Below, one piece after another: positions 33,089 through 41,333 of a DNA stretch of 60,737 nt. This stretch comes from CAZVYN01 sp964631125. Lineage in GTDB: Bacteria; Eisenbacteria; RBG-16-71-46; CAIMUX01. The notes under the pieces are model-generated. The model did no database searches. It had not been told where the DNA came from and saw only the letters and a program-made list of their open reading frames with translations. Each line of letters opens with the position of its first letter. Position 1 is the stretch's first letter. The stretch covers positions 1 through 60,737 of the forward strand of contig CAZVYN010000014.1 of assembly GCA_964631125.1 (NCBI GenBank), given 5' to 3'. The position numbers and the translations under genes were made by a program.

Positions 33089-34531
33089 TCACCGCGCCGC
33101 CGGAAATGCCGCGTCCGGCAGAACCAGCACCTGACCGATCTTGATGTGGTCGCTGCGGCCTAGATTGTTCATGGCGCGTAGCTGGGAGAGGGAGATGCGG
33201 TGGCGTTTGGCGATCTGCGCCAGCGTGTCTCCGCGTTGGACGCGATAGCCCGGCGGGCGGGGCGACTGGTCGAAGCGCTCGGCCTCGGGGAGCGACGCGA
33301 AGGCAACCTGAGGGTTCTCGACGCGACCGGCCGGCAACCGCAGTCGGTATCCGCGCGGCAGCGCGCGAGAGCCCTGCAGATACGACGCTCCCAGAGCCGG
33401 ATTGAGATCGATCAGTTCGCTCCGGGTGACCGAGAAGGCGTCGAGGAGCGAGCCGAAACGCACCCATTGCGGCAGTTCGTACTCGTCGTGGACGAGAGGC
33501 GGATCGACGGCGAGATCGCCGAAGTACTTCTCGGGATTGCTCGCGATCTCGACCACCGCGAGGAACTCGCAGTAGAAATTCTGCGAGGCGAATCCGAATG
33601 ACGGGCCGTCGTATTCCTGCAGGATCCGCTCGATGTCGGTGGTCCCGAGTTGATTCTTCGCGCGCAGCACGCCGCTCAGTCCGTGGTTGTACGAGACGAT
33701 CGCCAACGGCCAGGTCCCGAGCACGTCGAGCGACCGCTTCAGGTAGGCGCCGGCCGCCTCGCTCGCGCGGAACGGATCGAGCCGTTCATCCAGGTCGTTC
33801 TCGACCCGCATGAAGTTTTTTCCGGTGTCGCTGGTGAACTGCCAGAGGCCGAGGGCGCCCACCTTCGAACGCGCGCTCGGATTGAACGAGGACTCGACGT
33901 GCGGCAGGCAGGCGACTTCGGCGGGAACGCCCATCGATTCGAACAGCTCGAGGATGTGTTCGCGGTAGCGGCCGGAACGCGCGAGGCTGGCCCGCATCTG
34001 GTCGCGCACTCCCGTCTGACTGCGGATCCGTTCACGCGCCCGGGTGAACCGGGCCAGCTCCGGCGCGTGCTCGAAGAGCACGGCGATACGCGCCTCCTCG
34101 GCCGTGTACCGCTCGGGAGTCTTGAGCGCGAGTTGCTCCAGTACGTCGCCGTAGAACTCCATGCGCTGGTCCACGCGATCCGAGAATTCCTCGCGCGACA
34201 TCCCGTCGGCCTCGACCACCTCGTAGACGATCCACGGATACCGCTGATCGTGGATCACCTTCTGGTCGCCCCCGTAGTGGCCGAAGATCCGCACCCAGAA
34301 CTCGACGCGCGCGCGCAAGTCTTCGGGACAGGGAAAGTTCGCGGTGCCGTACTGCGTCTCGCTGACCTGGCCATGCACGCCCGAGGCCGCGGCGTCGGCC
34401 GGATCCCCGAGGTTGCCTTGGCCGGTGGCGGCAGGAGCGAGGGCGAAACACGCGGTCCAGGCCAAGAAAACTCCCCAGGTCGCCGCGGAGAACCGGCGTG
34501 AGGGGCGGAGGCTCGAAGAAGGGGAAGACAC
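33089..34531 (-). CDS. Membrane-bound lytic murein transglycosylase with LysM domain (MltD-like)
   Basis: This exported enzyme cleaves peptidoglycan glycan strands with formation of anhydro-MurNAc. The 480-residue protein has an N-terminal hydrophobic signal region (about 15-38), a helical segment, and an SLT domain with the catalytic Glu in LPHVESSFNPSARSKVGA near 210. ALGLWQFTSDTGKNFM and AIVSYNHGLSG follow. The C-terminal LysM domain (about 432-478) contains YRVQRGDTLAQIAKRHRIS. Between them lies a spacer with DLNPALGASYLQGS. The gene is followed by the sorting-tail protein. Confidence 0.9.
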   Translation of the reverse strand: MSSPSSSLRPSRRFSAATWGVFLAWTACFALAPAATGQGNLGDPADAAASGVHGQVSETQYGTANFPCPEDLRARVEFWVRIFGHYGGDQKVIHDQRYPWIVYEVVEADGMSREEFSDRVDQRMEFYGDVLEQLALKTPERYTAEEARIAVLFEHAPELARFTRARERIRSQTGVRDQMRASLARSGRYREHILELFESMGVPAEVACLPHVESSFNPSARSKVGALGLWQFTSDTGKNFMRVENDLDERLDPFRASEAAGAYLKRSLDVLGTWPLAIVSYNHGLSGVLRAKNQLGTTDIERILQEYDGPSFGFASQNFYCEFLAVVEIASNPEKYFGDLAVDPPLVHDEYELPQWVRFGSLLDAFSVTRSELIDLNPALGASYLQGSRALPRGYRLRLPAGRVENPQVAFASLPEAERFDQSPRPPGYRVQRGDTLAQIAKRHRISLSQLRAMNNLGRSDHIKIGQVLVLPDAAFPAAR

Positions 34532-34670
34532 GGTTCTCGATTGCTCCCATGGCTTCGGTCGGTGGGCTCGTCCGGCGCGCCGGACTCTCGACGGCGTCGC
34601 GGCTTGTGTCGAACGAGGACGTCGACCATCTTATCGACCGGATCCGGGGCCAACAAGAGAAGGGAGGCAG

Positions 34671-35612
34671 ATGGATCGCCCGTCCGGACCGCTCGGAACC
34701 ATCGTCGTGCAGGCGGCAGGACTCGCCAAGAGGTACGGCCCGATCGTCGCGGTCGACGACGTCTCCTTCGAATTGAGGTCGGGCGAGATACTGGGCTTCC
34801 TCGGCCCCAACGGCGCCGGCAAGTCGACCACGCTCCGCATGCTCATCGGATTCCAGTATCCCGACGCCGGGACGGTGCTCTTGCGGGGTCGAGATATCTT
34901 TCGCCAGGGCTCGCTCGCGCGCGCTTCCCTCGGCTATCTGCCGGAGCAACTCCCGCTCTACACCGACCTCTCGGTGCGGGAGTATCTGAACTACTTCGCG
35001 CGACTCAAGCGGGTGCCGTCGGTGGCCGCCGCCGTCGATCGCGTCGTCGAGCGATGTGACTTGGGCGCGGTCGTCCAGCGCGCCTGTGGCAATTTGTCCC
35101 GCGGCTACCGTCAGCGGGTCGGGCTCGCTCAAGCGCTGCTCGCCGATCCCGAACTCTTGATCCTCGATGAACCGACATCGGGCCTCGATCCGAATCAGAT
35201 CCATGACTTCCGCGAGATGGTGCGGGCGCTCGGCCGAGAGCGCGCGGTGTTGCTCTCGACCCATGTGCTCCCCGAAGCGATGGAGCTGTGCGACCGCGTG
35301 CTGGTGCTGCACCGAGGGCGGGTCGTCGCCTCGGGCAGTCCTCGCGACATCGGCGCGCACGAGGCCGGCGCGCACTCGGCCCTGCTCCGGTCGGACGAGC
35401 CCCCGTCGGCCGATCTGAGCGCACGGTTCGGTCTGGTCGCGGAGGGTCGATCAGGAGTCTTCCGCGTGACGCGCGATCTCGACGCCGACGACGCGCGCGC
35501 CTTGCTCGCGGTCATCGTGGAGAAACGTTGGGAGCTGCTCGAGTGGCAGACCGGCGCGAGCGGACTGGAGGCGGCGTTCCGCCGTCTGACCTTGGGAGAG
35601 GAGGCCGCGTGA
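34671..35612 (+). CDS. ABC transporter ATP-binding protein (GldA-like)
   Basis: This is the ATPase subunit of an ABC exporter related to GldA/NatA. The 313-residue protein has Walker A GPNGAGKSTTLRML (about 44-57), the signature LSRGYRQRVGLAQALL, Walker B LLILDEPTSGLDP and the switch H in LLSTHVLPEAMELCDRV. A roughly 80-residue C-terminal extension ends in FRRLTLGEEAA. AGGGAGG lies 3 nt before the ATG. It overlaps the permease by 4 nt. The 139-nt region 34532-34670 between this gene and the divergent transglycosylase holds no other feature I can support. Confidence 0.92.
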   Translation: MDRPSGPLGTIVVQAAGLAKRYGPIVAVDDVSFELRSGEILGFLGPNGAGKSTTLRMLIGFQYPDAGTVLLRGRDIFRQGSLARASLGYLPEQLPLYTDLSVREYLNYFARLKRVPSVAAAVDRVVERCDLGAVVQRACGNLSRGYRQRVGLAQALLADPELLILDEPTSGLDPNQIHDFREMVRALGRERAVLLSTHVLPEAMELCDRVLVLHRGRVVASGSPRDIGAHEAGAHSALLRSDEPPSADLSARFGLVAEGRSGVFRVTRDLDADDARALLAVIVEKRWELLEWQTGASGLEAAFRRLTLGEEAA

Positions 35613-36391
35613 GGCCGGCGGCTTGGTTGATCGCGGGACGGGAGACCCGCAGCGTGGTCGGTTCTCCGGGCGGGCTCGTCGTGTTGGGGACGTTCTGGTT
35701 GGTGGCGGGGATCCTCTTCGTCAGCCTGCTCTTCCGATTTCGAGATGGATGGCTCCAGGTGGCGCAGACCGGTGGGCTGCGCACCGAGACCGTCGGGCTC
35801 CACGTCAACGACTGGGTCGTGCGTCCATTGCTCTACAACTTGGGCACGGTGCTGATCCTGTTCGTGCCGCTGCTGACCATGCGCAGCTTCGCCGAAGAGC
35901 GTCGCAGCGGGAACCTCGAGCTGTTGATGTCGCAGCCGCTGCAGGGCGCCGATCTGGTCTTGGGCAAGTTCTTCGGGGCGACCGGCGCGCTCTTCGGCGG
36001 ACTCGCCGTGCTCCTCGGACACCTCGCCATCCTCGGGCTGGTCTCGCGGCCCGACTGGCCGGCGGCGCTCGTCGGGCTGCTCGGGCTCGGCCTGCTCGGA
36101 TCGTTCTTCGTCGCGGTCGGCATCCTGCTCTCCGTCCTCAGTCGCTCACCGATCGAAGCGGCCGTGCTCTCGTTGGGCGCGTTGCTCCTCGTGGTCGTCG
36201 CGCCGGGCGGCGGCGGCGGGGGCCCGGGCTGGTTGGCGTCCGCGCGCGAATTCCTCGCTGTGTTGCCGAGATTCGAGGACTTCACCCGCGGGCTGCTCGA
36301 TCTGGGTCACGTCTTCTTCTTCGTCGGCGCGATCTTCGTCTTGTTGGCGGCGGCGCTGCGCGGACTCGATCTCGTCCGCTGGCAGGGATGA
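35609..36391 (+). CDS. ABC transporter permease (GldF-like)
   Basis: The 260-residue product has about six hydrophobic segments, with a conserved cytoplasmic block LTMRSFAEERRSGNLELLMSQPL typical of ABC-2/GldF-type permeases. It starts with a GTG overlapping the ATPase stop (GTGA) and ends in an ATGA overlap with the next gene. It presumably forms the membrane channel for the ATPase at 34671 and works with the GldG-like protein. Confidence 0.85.
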   Translation: MRPAAWLIAGRETRSVVGSPGGLVVLGTFWLVAGILFVSLLFRFRDGWLQVAQTGGLRTETVGLHVNDWVVRPLLYNLGTVLILFVPLLTMRSFAEERRSGNLELLMSQPLQGADLVLGKFFGATGALFGGLAVLLGHLAILGLVSRPDWPAALVGLLGLGLLGSFFVAVGILLSVLSRSPIEAAVLSLGALLLVVVAPGGGGGGPGWLASAREFLAVLPRFEDFTRGLLDLGHVFFFVGAIFVLLAAALRGLDLVRWQG

Positions 36392-37944
36392 CGCGGATGA
36401 CGCGGCTGGCGGAGTCGTCCAAGGAGAGCCGCACCTCACCGCTGCTGTATCTCGGCGTCTCTCTCCTCGGAGTGGGGGCGCTGCTCTCTACGGTCCTGGG
36501 CGCCAACACTTATCTGCCGCGGCTGCTCATGCTCGGGGGAGTGATCGTCTGCGGGATCGGGCTGCACCGCTCCGCACGCGCGCTGCAATTCGTTCTCTTT
36601 CGCGCGCGCGCCGTGGCCGAGCCCGGCCCCGCGCTCTCCTGGATCCTGGCGGGATCTCTCGGACTCGTGCTGGCCGTCGGCTTCGGCCTGCGCGGGATCC
36701 GGGTCGATCTGACCGAGCGCGGCATCAATCGGCTGAGCGCGACGAGTTCCGCCGCGCTGGCGCAACTGAACGACGAGATCGAGTTGGTGGGCGCGGCGCG
36801 CGAGACGTCGCCGGCGCGCGGACGCATCGGCGAGATCCTCGAGGTGTACCAAGCCGGCTCTCCGCGGATCCGCACGCGGCTCATCGATCCCGAACGCGAG
36901 CCGGAGGAGGCCCGCGCGCTGCTGCTCACCCGCGGCGATGTCATCGTCGTGCGTCGGGGCGACGTACGGCAGGAGGTCTCGATCCTGGAGGAGGCCGATC
37001 TGACGCAGGCGATCCTCCGCGTCGACGACCCGTCACGCCCGATCCTCGGAGTGCTGGAGGGACATGGCGAAACCGCGGAAGGACGCGCGAAGCTGACCGA
37101 TCTCCGCACGCTGCTGACGGCCGCGGGACTCGAATACCGCACCCTGCGGCTGAGTGAGATGACCGACGTGCCGCGCGCCGTGCGCGCGCTCCTCGTGCCG
37201 GGTCCGCAGACCGCGCTCCTGCCGGGCGAGGTCGATGCGATCGCACGTTTCCTCGACGGCGGCGGGCGCGCCGCCATCTGGATCGATCCCGGCGCGCCCA
37301 CCGGTCTGGAAGAGTATCTCCGCACGCGAGGTATCGAGGTGGATGGACGTCCGATCCAGGACAGCGGTGGGGTGACGCAGTCGGTCGGGCTCGGTCCCGA
37401 GACGATCGGCATCAATCGCTTCGGCGACCACCCCGTGACCAAGGGACTCTCCGTGGGGATAGTCCTGCCCGGCGCGACCCGTGTCGGGCTCGCGGCGACG
37501 CCGGTTTGGGGGATCGATGGCGCCGACCTCTTGCGGACCGGATCGGCCGCTCGACTCGCGCCGCTCGGCGATCGTCCCGGCGCTGCCGCTCCCGCCGTGA
37601 TCTCGGTCGCGGCCGCACTGGAATGGGAGACGTCCGCGGTCGGGGCCGGCGCCGACTCGGTGGGACCGGCGGAACGCGGGGCGGCCCGCCTGCTGGTGGT
37701 CGGCGACAGCGATTTCGCGCGCAATTCCGGCCTCGGCCTCTACGGCAATCGAGAGTTCGCGGCTCGCATCTTCGGCTGGCTCAGCGAGCGCAGCTACCTG
37801 CTCGAGTTCCCGCCGATCGATCGCAGCGGGACGCCGCTGCGCGTCGGAGTGGGCGGACTCCGCGCCGTCGCCTACACCGTGCAACTTGCGATGCCGCTGC
37901 TTCTCTTCGCACTCGCGTTCCGCGCCTGGGGCCGACGCCGCTAG
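36388..37944 (+). CDS. GldG-family ABC-associated protein
   Basis: The 518-residue product has N-terminal hydrophobic segments (about 20-55 and 85-108), an extracytoplasmic domain from about 115 to 490, and one C-terminal membrane helix (AMPLLLFALAFRAW). Motifs VDLTERGINRLSATSSAALAQL, RGDVIVVRRGDVRQEVSILEEADLT and LGVLEGHGETAEGRAKLTDL are typical of the GldG/ABC_transp_aux family. DGGGRAAIWIDPGAP is a DUF4350-like segment. It belongs to a three-gene GldA/F/G-like unit with a following DUF4340 protein. Gliding is one possible role but is not shown here. Confidence 0.8.
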   Translation: MTRMTRLAESSKESRTSPLLYLGVSLLGVGALLSTVLGANTYLPRLLMLGGVIVCGIGLHRSARALQFVLFRARAVAEPGPALSWILAGSLGLVLAVGFGLRGIRVDLTERGINRLSATSSAALAQLNDEIELVGAARETSPARGRIGEILEVYQAGSPRIRTRLIDPEREPEEARALLLTRGDVIVVRRGDVRQEVSILEEADLTQAILRVDDPSRPILGVLEGHGETAEGRAKLTDLRTLLTAAGLEYRTLRLSEMTDVPRAVRALLVPGPQTALLPGEVDAIARFLDGGGRAAIWIDPGAPTGLEEYLRTRGIEVDGRPIQDSGGVTQSVGLGPETIGINRFGDHPVTKGLSVGIVLPGATRVGLAATPVWGIDGADLLRTGSAARLAPLGDRPGAAAPAVISVAAALEWETSAVGAGADSVGPAERGAARLLVVGDSDFARNSGLGLYGNREFAARIFGWLSERSYLLEFPPIDRSGTPLRVGVGGLRAVAYTVQLAMPLLLFALAFRAWGRRR

Positions 37945-37950
37945 CTCACG

Positions 37951-39291
37951 ATGACGCCGCCGACGGAACGCAGGACGCCCTGGACGCCGCTTCTCCTCGG
38001 CGCTCTCCTCGTGGCCGCGGTGATGTGGGTCGCGTCGGAGCAGAGCGCCGTCCCGAAGGTCGATCCCGACGCGAACTCCGTCGGCCCGCCGCCCGAGTTC
38101 CTCCGGCCCGACCGGGTGATCTTCGAGGGGCCGCGCTCCTCGCTGGTGGTCGAGCGCGTCGGCGAAGAGTGGTGGATCCGTCGGCCCGTCGACGACCGCG
38201 CATCGATCGAGCGCATCGCCGAGACGCTTCGACAGCTCTCGCTGCTACGCGCCGATCGTCTCTTGCCGTCGGAGGATCGCGCCCGCTACGGACTGACGCC
38301 GCCCGCGCGCCGCATCCGGTTGGAGCGAGACGGCGCCAGTTGGAGTCTCGGCATCGGCGACAGCGCGGCCATCGGGTCGGCTTTCTACGCGCTACGCGAG
38401 GAGCCGCCGCCGAAACTCTTCCTGCTGGATCGCTATTCCGCGCGGCGTTATTTCATGGCCGATCTGGACGGCCTGCGCGACGCGGTCGCGCTGCCGCTCG
38501 ATGTGGGCCCCGTCGACTCCGTGCATGTCCTGACGCGGGAATCGAGCCTGCGCGCGCGTCGCATCGATGCGGAGCATTGGCAGGCGCTCTCACCGCCGGA
38601 CGTTTCTCTCGATCCGCTGCGGATCAACCGCATGCTCGATCGGTTCCGCCAGCCGAGCATGGAGAACTTCATCGACCGACCGACCGATCTCGCGGCGCTC
38701 GGTCTCGATCCTCCGCGCGCGACCTGGCTCGTGTTCCAGCGCGGGGTGGTCGAGACGCTGCTCATCGGTCATCCGCGCAGCGCGCCGCCCGGGATCTGGT
38801 GTCGCCCGGCCGGTCGCCGCTGCGTCGCGTTGCTGCCGTTGCAGCACTACCGCGATATGGTCGACGGCTGGCCCGGACTGGCGGACTTGCGGCTCCTCGG
38901 TCTTCCTCCCGACAGCGTGGTCTCGATCGCCTACCTCGCGCCCGTCGGCGCGGGGTCGTACGTCCGCTCCGCGGAGGGATGGTTGAACGAACTCACCGGT
39001 TCGCCGGTCGACGAACCGGCCGCCTTGCAACGGGACCTTCTCGGTCTGGCCTCGCTCCGCCAGCGTCCTCGACCAGAGTCGATGGCGCGAGCCGCGCGCT
39101 CTGCTCGATTCATCGTGCGAGACGCACCGCTCGTGCTGCGACTCGCCTCGGCCACGCGGGCGGAGACGTTGGCGCTCGCGCCGCCGCACGACTCGCTCGC
39201 TTCCGCGTGGAGCAGTCGCTGGCCCGATCCCGGTTTGGTCGATGCGGGCGCCTGGCGGAGTTGGGCGTACCGCGCCGCGCGCTCGCGCTGA
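37951..39291 (+). CDS. DUF4340 family protein
   Basis: The 446-residue product has one N-terminal membrane anchor (about 12-28) and then a repeat-like exported body. DRVIFEGPRSSLVVERVGEEWWIRRP and the phrase ALGLDPPRATWLVF are typical of DUF4340, which usually accompanies GldG-type ABC systems. It begins 6 nt after the GldG-like gene, so it is the fourth gene of that operon. No catalytic motif is seen. Confidence 0.75.
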   Translation: MTPPTERRTPWTPLLLGALLVAAVMWVASEQSAVPKVDPDANSVGPPPEFLRPDRVIFEGPRSSLVVERVGEEWWIRRPVDDRASIERIAETLRQLSLLRADRLLPSEDRARYGLTPPARRIRLERDGASWSLGIGDSAAIGSAFYALREEPPPKLFLLDRYSARRYFMADLDGLRDAVALPLDVGPVDSVHVLTRESSLRARRIDAEHWQALSPPDVSLDPLRINRMLDRFRQPSMENFIDRPTDLAALGLDPPRATWLVFQRGVVETLLIGHPRSAPPGIWCRPAGRRCVALLPLQHYRDMVDGWPGLADLRLLGLPPDSVVSIAYLAPVGAGSYVRSAEGWLNELTGSPVDEPAALQRDLLGLASLRQRPRPESMARAARSARFIVRDAPLVLRLASATRAETLALAPPHDSLASAWSSRWPDPGLVDAGAWRSWAYRAARSR

Positions 39292-39421
39292 CCCTGAGAG
39301 ACACGCGACTCGACTCGGCGCCCGCCCCACCGATCTCCACCCGGAACGCACTTCGTTCTCAAGCGGGACGACAGAGACGCCGACTCCAACTCAGGGACCG
39401 ATTCCAGAAAGGGGAGAAGTC

Positions 39422-39913
39422 ATGAAGAACGACTCTGTCAACCTGTGCGACCCGAAGCAGATTGCGAAGAAGGGGTACACCGGCTGCAAGACGACGAAGA
39501 CCGTCGTCTCGTTCGCGAAGAAGTACGGCGTGCCCTGCTGTTGGTACAAGCCGAACAACGGGCCGCGCATGTTGCTCGTCGAGATGAATCAGTTCGGGAC
39601 GACGTTCAAGCAGGTCAAGAGCGGCGCCTGGACGAACACCTCGACGAATACCGGCGCTTCCGGCTCCAACCCGAACAATTGGAACCTGAAGGCGACGGGC
39701 GGCGCGAAGCGAGCGTCGACGACCACGACCAAGGCCAAGACGAACGCCAACCGCAACGGCGGCGCGACGAACAATCGCTGGAACACCGGAGCGAAGAAGG
39801 TCACCTCCAAGAACACGAACGCGCGCACGACCGCGAACTACGGCATCCGCAAGATGACCGCGTCGAGTCGGCGCACGAACGCGAACTCGGGGCGTATCCG
39901 CCGCGCTGCCTGA
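39422..39913 (+). CDS. Small basic Asn/Thr/Lys-rich protein of unknown family
   Basis: The 163-residue product begins MKNDSVNLCDPKQIAKKGY and has a short compact N-terminal part with four cysteines (CDPKQ, TGCKT, PCCWY) up to about residue 58. The rest is a long disordered region rich in Asn, Thr, Lys and Arg, with blocks such as NTNARTTANYGIRKM and RRTNANSGRIRR. The charge is strongly positive. A good Shine-Dalgarno (AGGGGAG) lies about 5 nt before the ATG, supporting real expression. Its codons are dominated by AAC, AAG and ACG, unlike its neighbours. It might bind nucleic acid or a polyanionic wall polymer; I recognise no family. Confidence 0.6.
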   Translation: MKNDSVNLCDPKQIAKKGYTGCKTTKTVVSFAKKYGVPCCWYKPNNGPRMLLVEMNQFGTTFKQVKSGAWTNTSTNTGASGSNPNNWNLKATGGAKRASTTTTKAKTNANRNGGATNNRWNTGAKKVTSKNTNARTTANYGIRKMTASSRRTNANSGRIRRAA

Positions 39914-40023
39914 TCGAATCCCCGGGCCGAGTCGCTCGTCGACTCAGCTCCGAGGGAGTAGCGTGAGCCCGGAGGCCGTTCGCGGTCGCCGGGCTCTTCT
40001 GCGTTTGGAACCCGGCCCTCGCC

Positions 40024-40052
40024 TTGACCCGCTCCTCCGACGCGCCCTAGAC
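40024..40052 (+). promoter_or_regulatory. Housekeeping promoter for cutA
   Basis: TTGACC at 40024-40029 and CTAGAC at 40047-40052 are spaced by 17 nt, 27 nt before the cutA ATG; the start falls near 40060. Confidence 0.65.
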
Positions 40053-40078
40053 TGCCGCGCCCAAGGGAAGGGAGAGAG

Positions 40079-40438
40079 ATGAGCGAGCCCCTGATCGTCT
40101 TCACCACCGTCGGGAATCCCGAGCAGGCGAAGCATCTGGGACGCGAACTCGTCGAGAGCCGACTCGCCGCCTGCGTCTCGTGCATGCCGGACGTGGTCTC
40201 CATCTACCGCTGGGCCGGCGCGGTGCAAGAGGATTCGGAAACGCTCCTCTGGATCAAGACGACGCGGGCACGCGTCGAGGCGCTTCGTCTGCATCTGCTG
40301 CGGATCCATCCCTACGAGGCGCCGGAGTTCCTCGTCGTCTCGATCGAGCAGGCGGGCGAGGCGTACCTGCGGTGGCTCGAAGAGAGCACGGCGCCCGCGG
40401 CTCACGCTCCGGGCAGCGTGAGCGGGCCGCTGGCATGA
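40079..40438 (+). CDS. cutA: CutA family divalent-ion tolerance protein
   Basis: CutA is a small trimeric ferredoxin-like protein linked to copper tolerance and of uncertain biochemical role. The 119-residue product has FTTVGNPEQAKHLGRELVESRLAACVS, WAGAVQEDSETLLWIKTT and IHPYEAPEFLVVSIEQAGEAYLRWL, all typical of the family. It overlaps the SAM hydrolase gene by 4 nt. Confidence 0.93.
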   Translation: MSEPLIVFTTVGNPEQAKHLGRELVESRLAACVSCMPDVVSIYRWAGAVQEDSETLLWIKTTRARVEALRLHLLRIHPYEAPEFLVVSIEQAGEAYLRWLEESTAPAAHAPGSVSGPLA

Positions 40439-41247
40439 GGGCGCCGTGCGGGGTTCTGACGCTCGCGACCGACTTCGGTCTCCAGGACAGTTATGTCGGC
40501 ACGATGAAGGGTGTGATCCTCCGGATCCTGCCCGATGCGCGCATGGTCGACCTCACGCATCAGATCACGGCGCAGGACGTGGTCGAGGCGTCGCTCGTGC
40601 TGGAGAACGCCTATCGATTCTTTCCCGCCGGCACCGTCCACGTCGTGGTGGTCGATCCGGGGGTGGGGACGCCGCGCCGCGCGATCTTGATCGCCACGCC
40701 CGAGGCCTATTTCGTCGGGCCGGACAACGGCACGTTCACCCGCGTCCTCGGCAGCGAATCCGAGCGGCGCATCTTCGAGATCTCGGCGGAGCAGTTCCTT
40801 CTTCCCGCCATCAGCGACACGTTCCACGGCCGCGACATCTTCGCGCCCGCCGCGGCGTATCTGGCCAGCGGCGTCGCGCCCGAGGAGTTCGGTCCTGAGA
40901 TCTCCGATCCGATCGTCCTCCCGCTGCCGGAGCCGCGCGTCTGGTCGCATCGCATCGTCGGTCAGGTCATCTACGTCGACAGCTTCGGCAACGTGATCAC
41001 CAACGTCTCGCACGAACTCTGGGACCGGGAAGTGCGCGATCGGACCTTCCTCATCTCGATCAACGGCAAACGGATCGACCGCGTGGTCCGCACCTACCTG
41101 GATCAGGAAATGGGGGCGACCCTGGCGCTCTTCGGCAGTAGTGAGTTGCTGGAAATCGCGGTCGCCGGAGGACGAGCCGACCGCCGCATCGGCGCCGGCA
41201 AGGGGGACACGGTCGTGATCGATTTGGACGGCGCCGCCCACGGGTGA
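40435..41247 (+). CDS. S-adenosylmethionine hydroxide adenosyltransferase family protein (DUF62)
   Basis: Members hydrolyse SAM to adenosine and methionine or use halide in related halogenases. The 270-residue protein has TDFGLQDSYVGTMKGVI, DLTHQITAQDVVEA, VVDPGVGTPRRAIL with the conserved Arg, VGPDNGTFTRVL, TFHGRDIFAPAAAYLASG with the conserved His, and VIYVDSFGNVITNV. The Arg-His pair and the start aspartate are in place, so hydrolase activity is likely. Its start overlaps cutA (ATGA), so they are co-translated. Confidence 0.88.
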   Translation: MRAPCGVLTLATDFGLQDSYVGTMKGVILRILPDARMVDLTHQITAQDVVEASLVLENAYRFFPAGTVHVVVVDPGVGTPRRAILIATPEAYFVGPDNGTFTRVLGSESERRIFEISAEQFLLPAISDTFHGRDIFAPAAAYLASGVAPEEFGPEISDPIVLPLPEPRVWSHRIVGQVIYVDSFGNVITNVSHELWDREVRDRTFLISINGKRIDRVVRTYLDQEMGATLALFGSSELLEIAVAGGRADRRIGAGKGDTVVIDLDGAAHG

Positions 41248-41333
41248 CCGTGCCGCGCTCCGGACCCGACGGGGGCCGCAGGGGCTGTGCTATCCTGCCC
41301 CCTGCCCAACCCGAGCCCAATGCCGGAGGTCAG

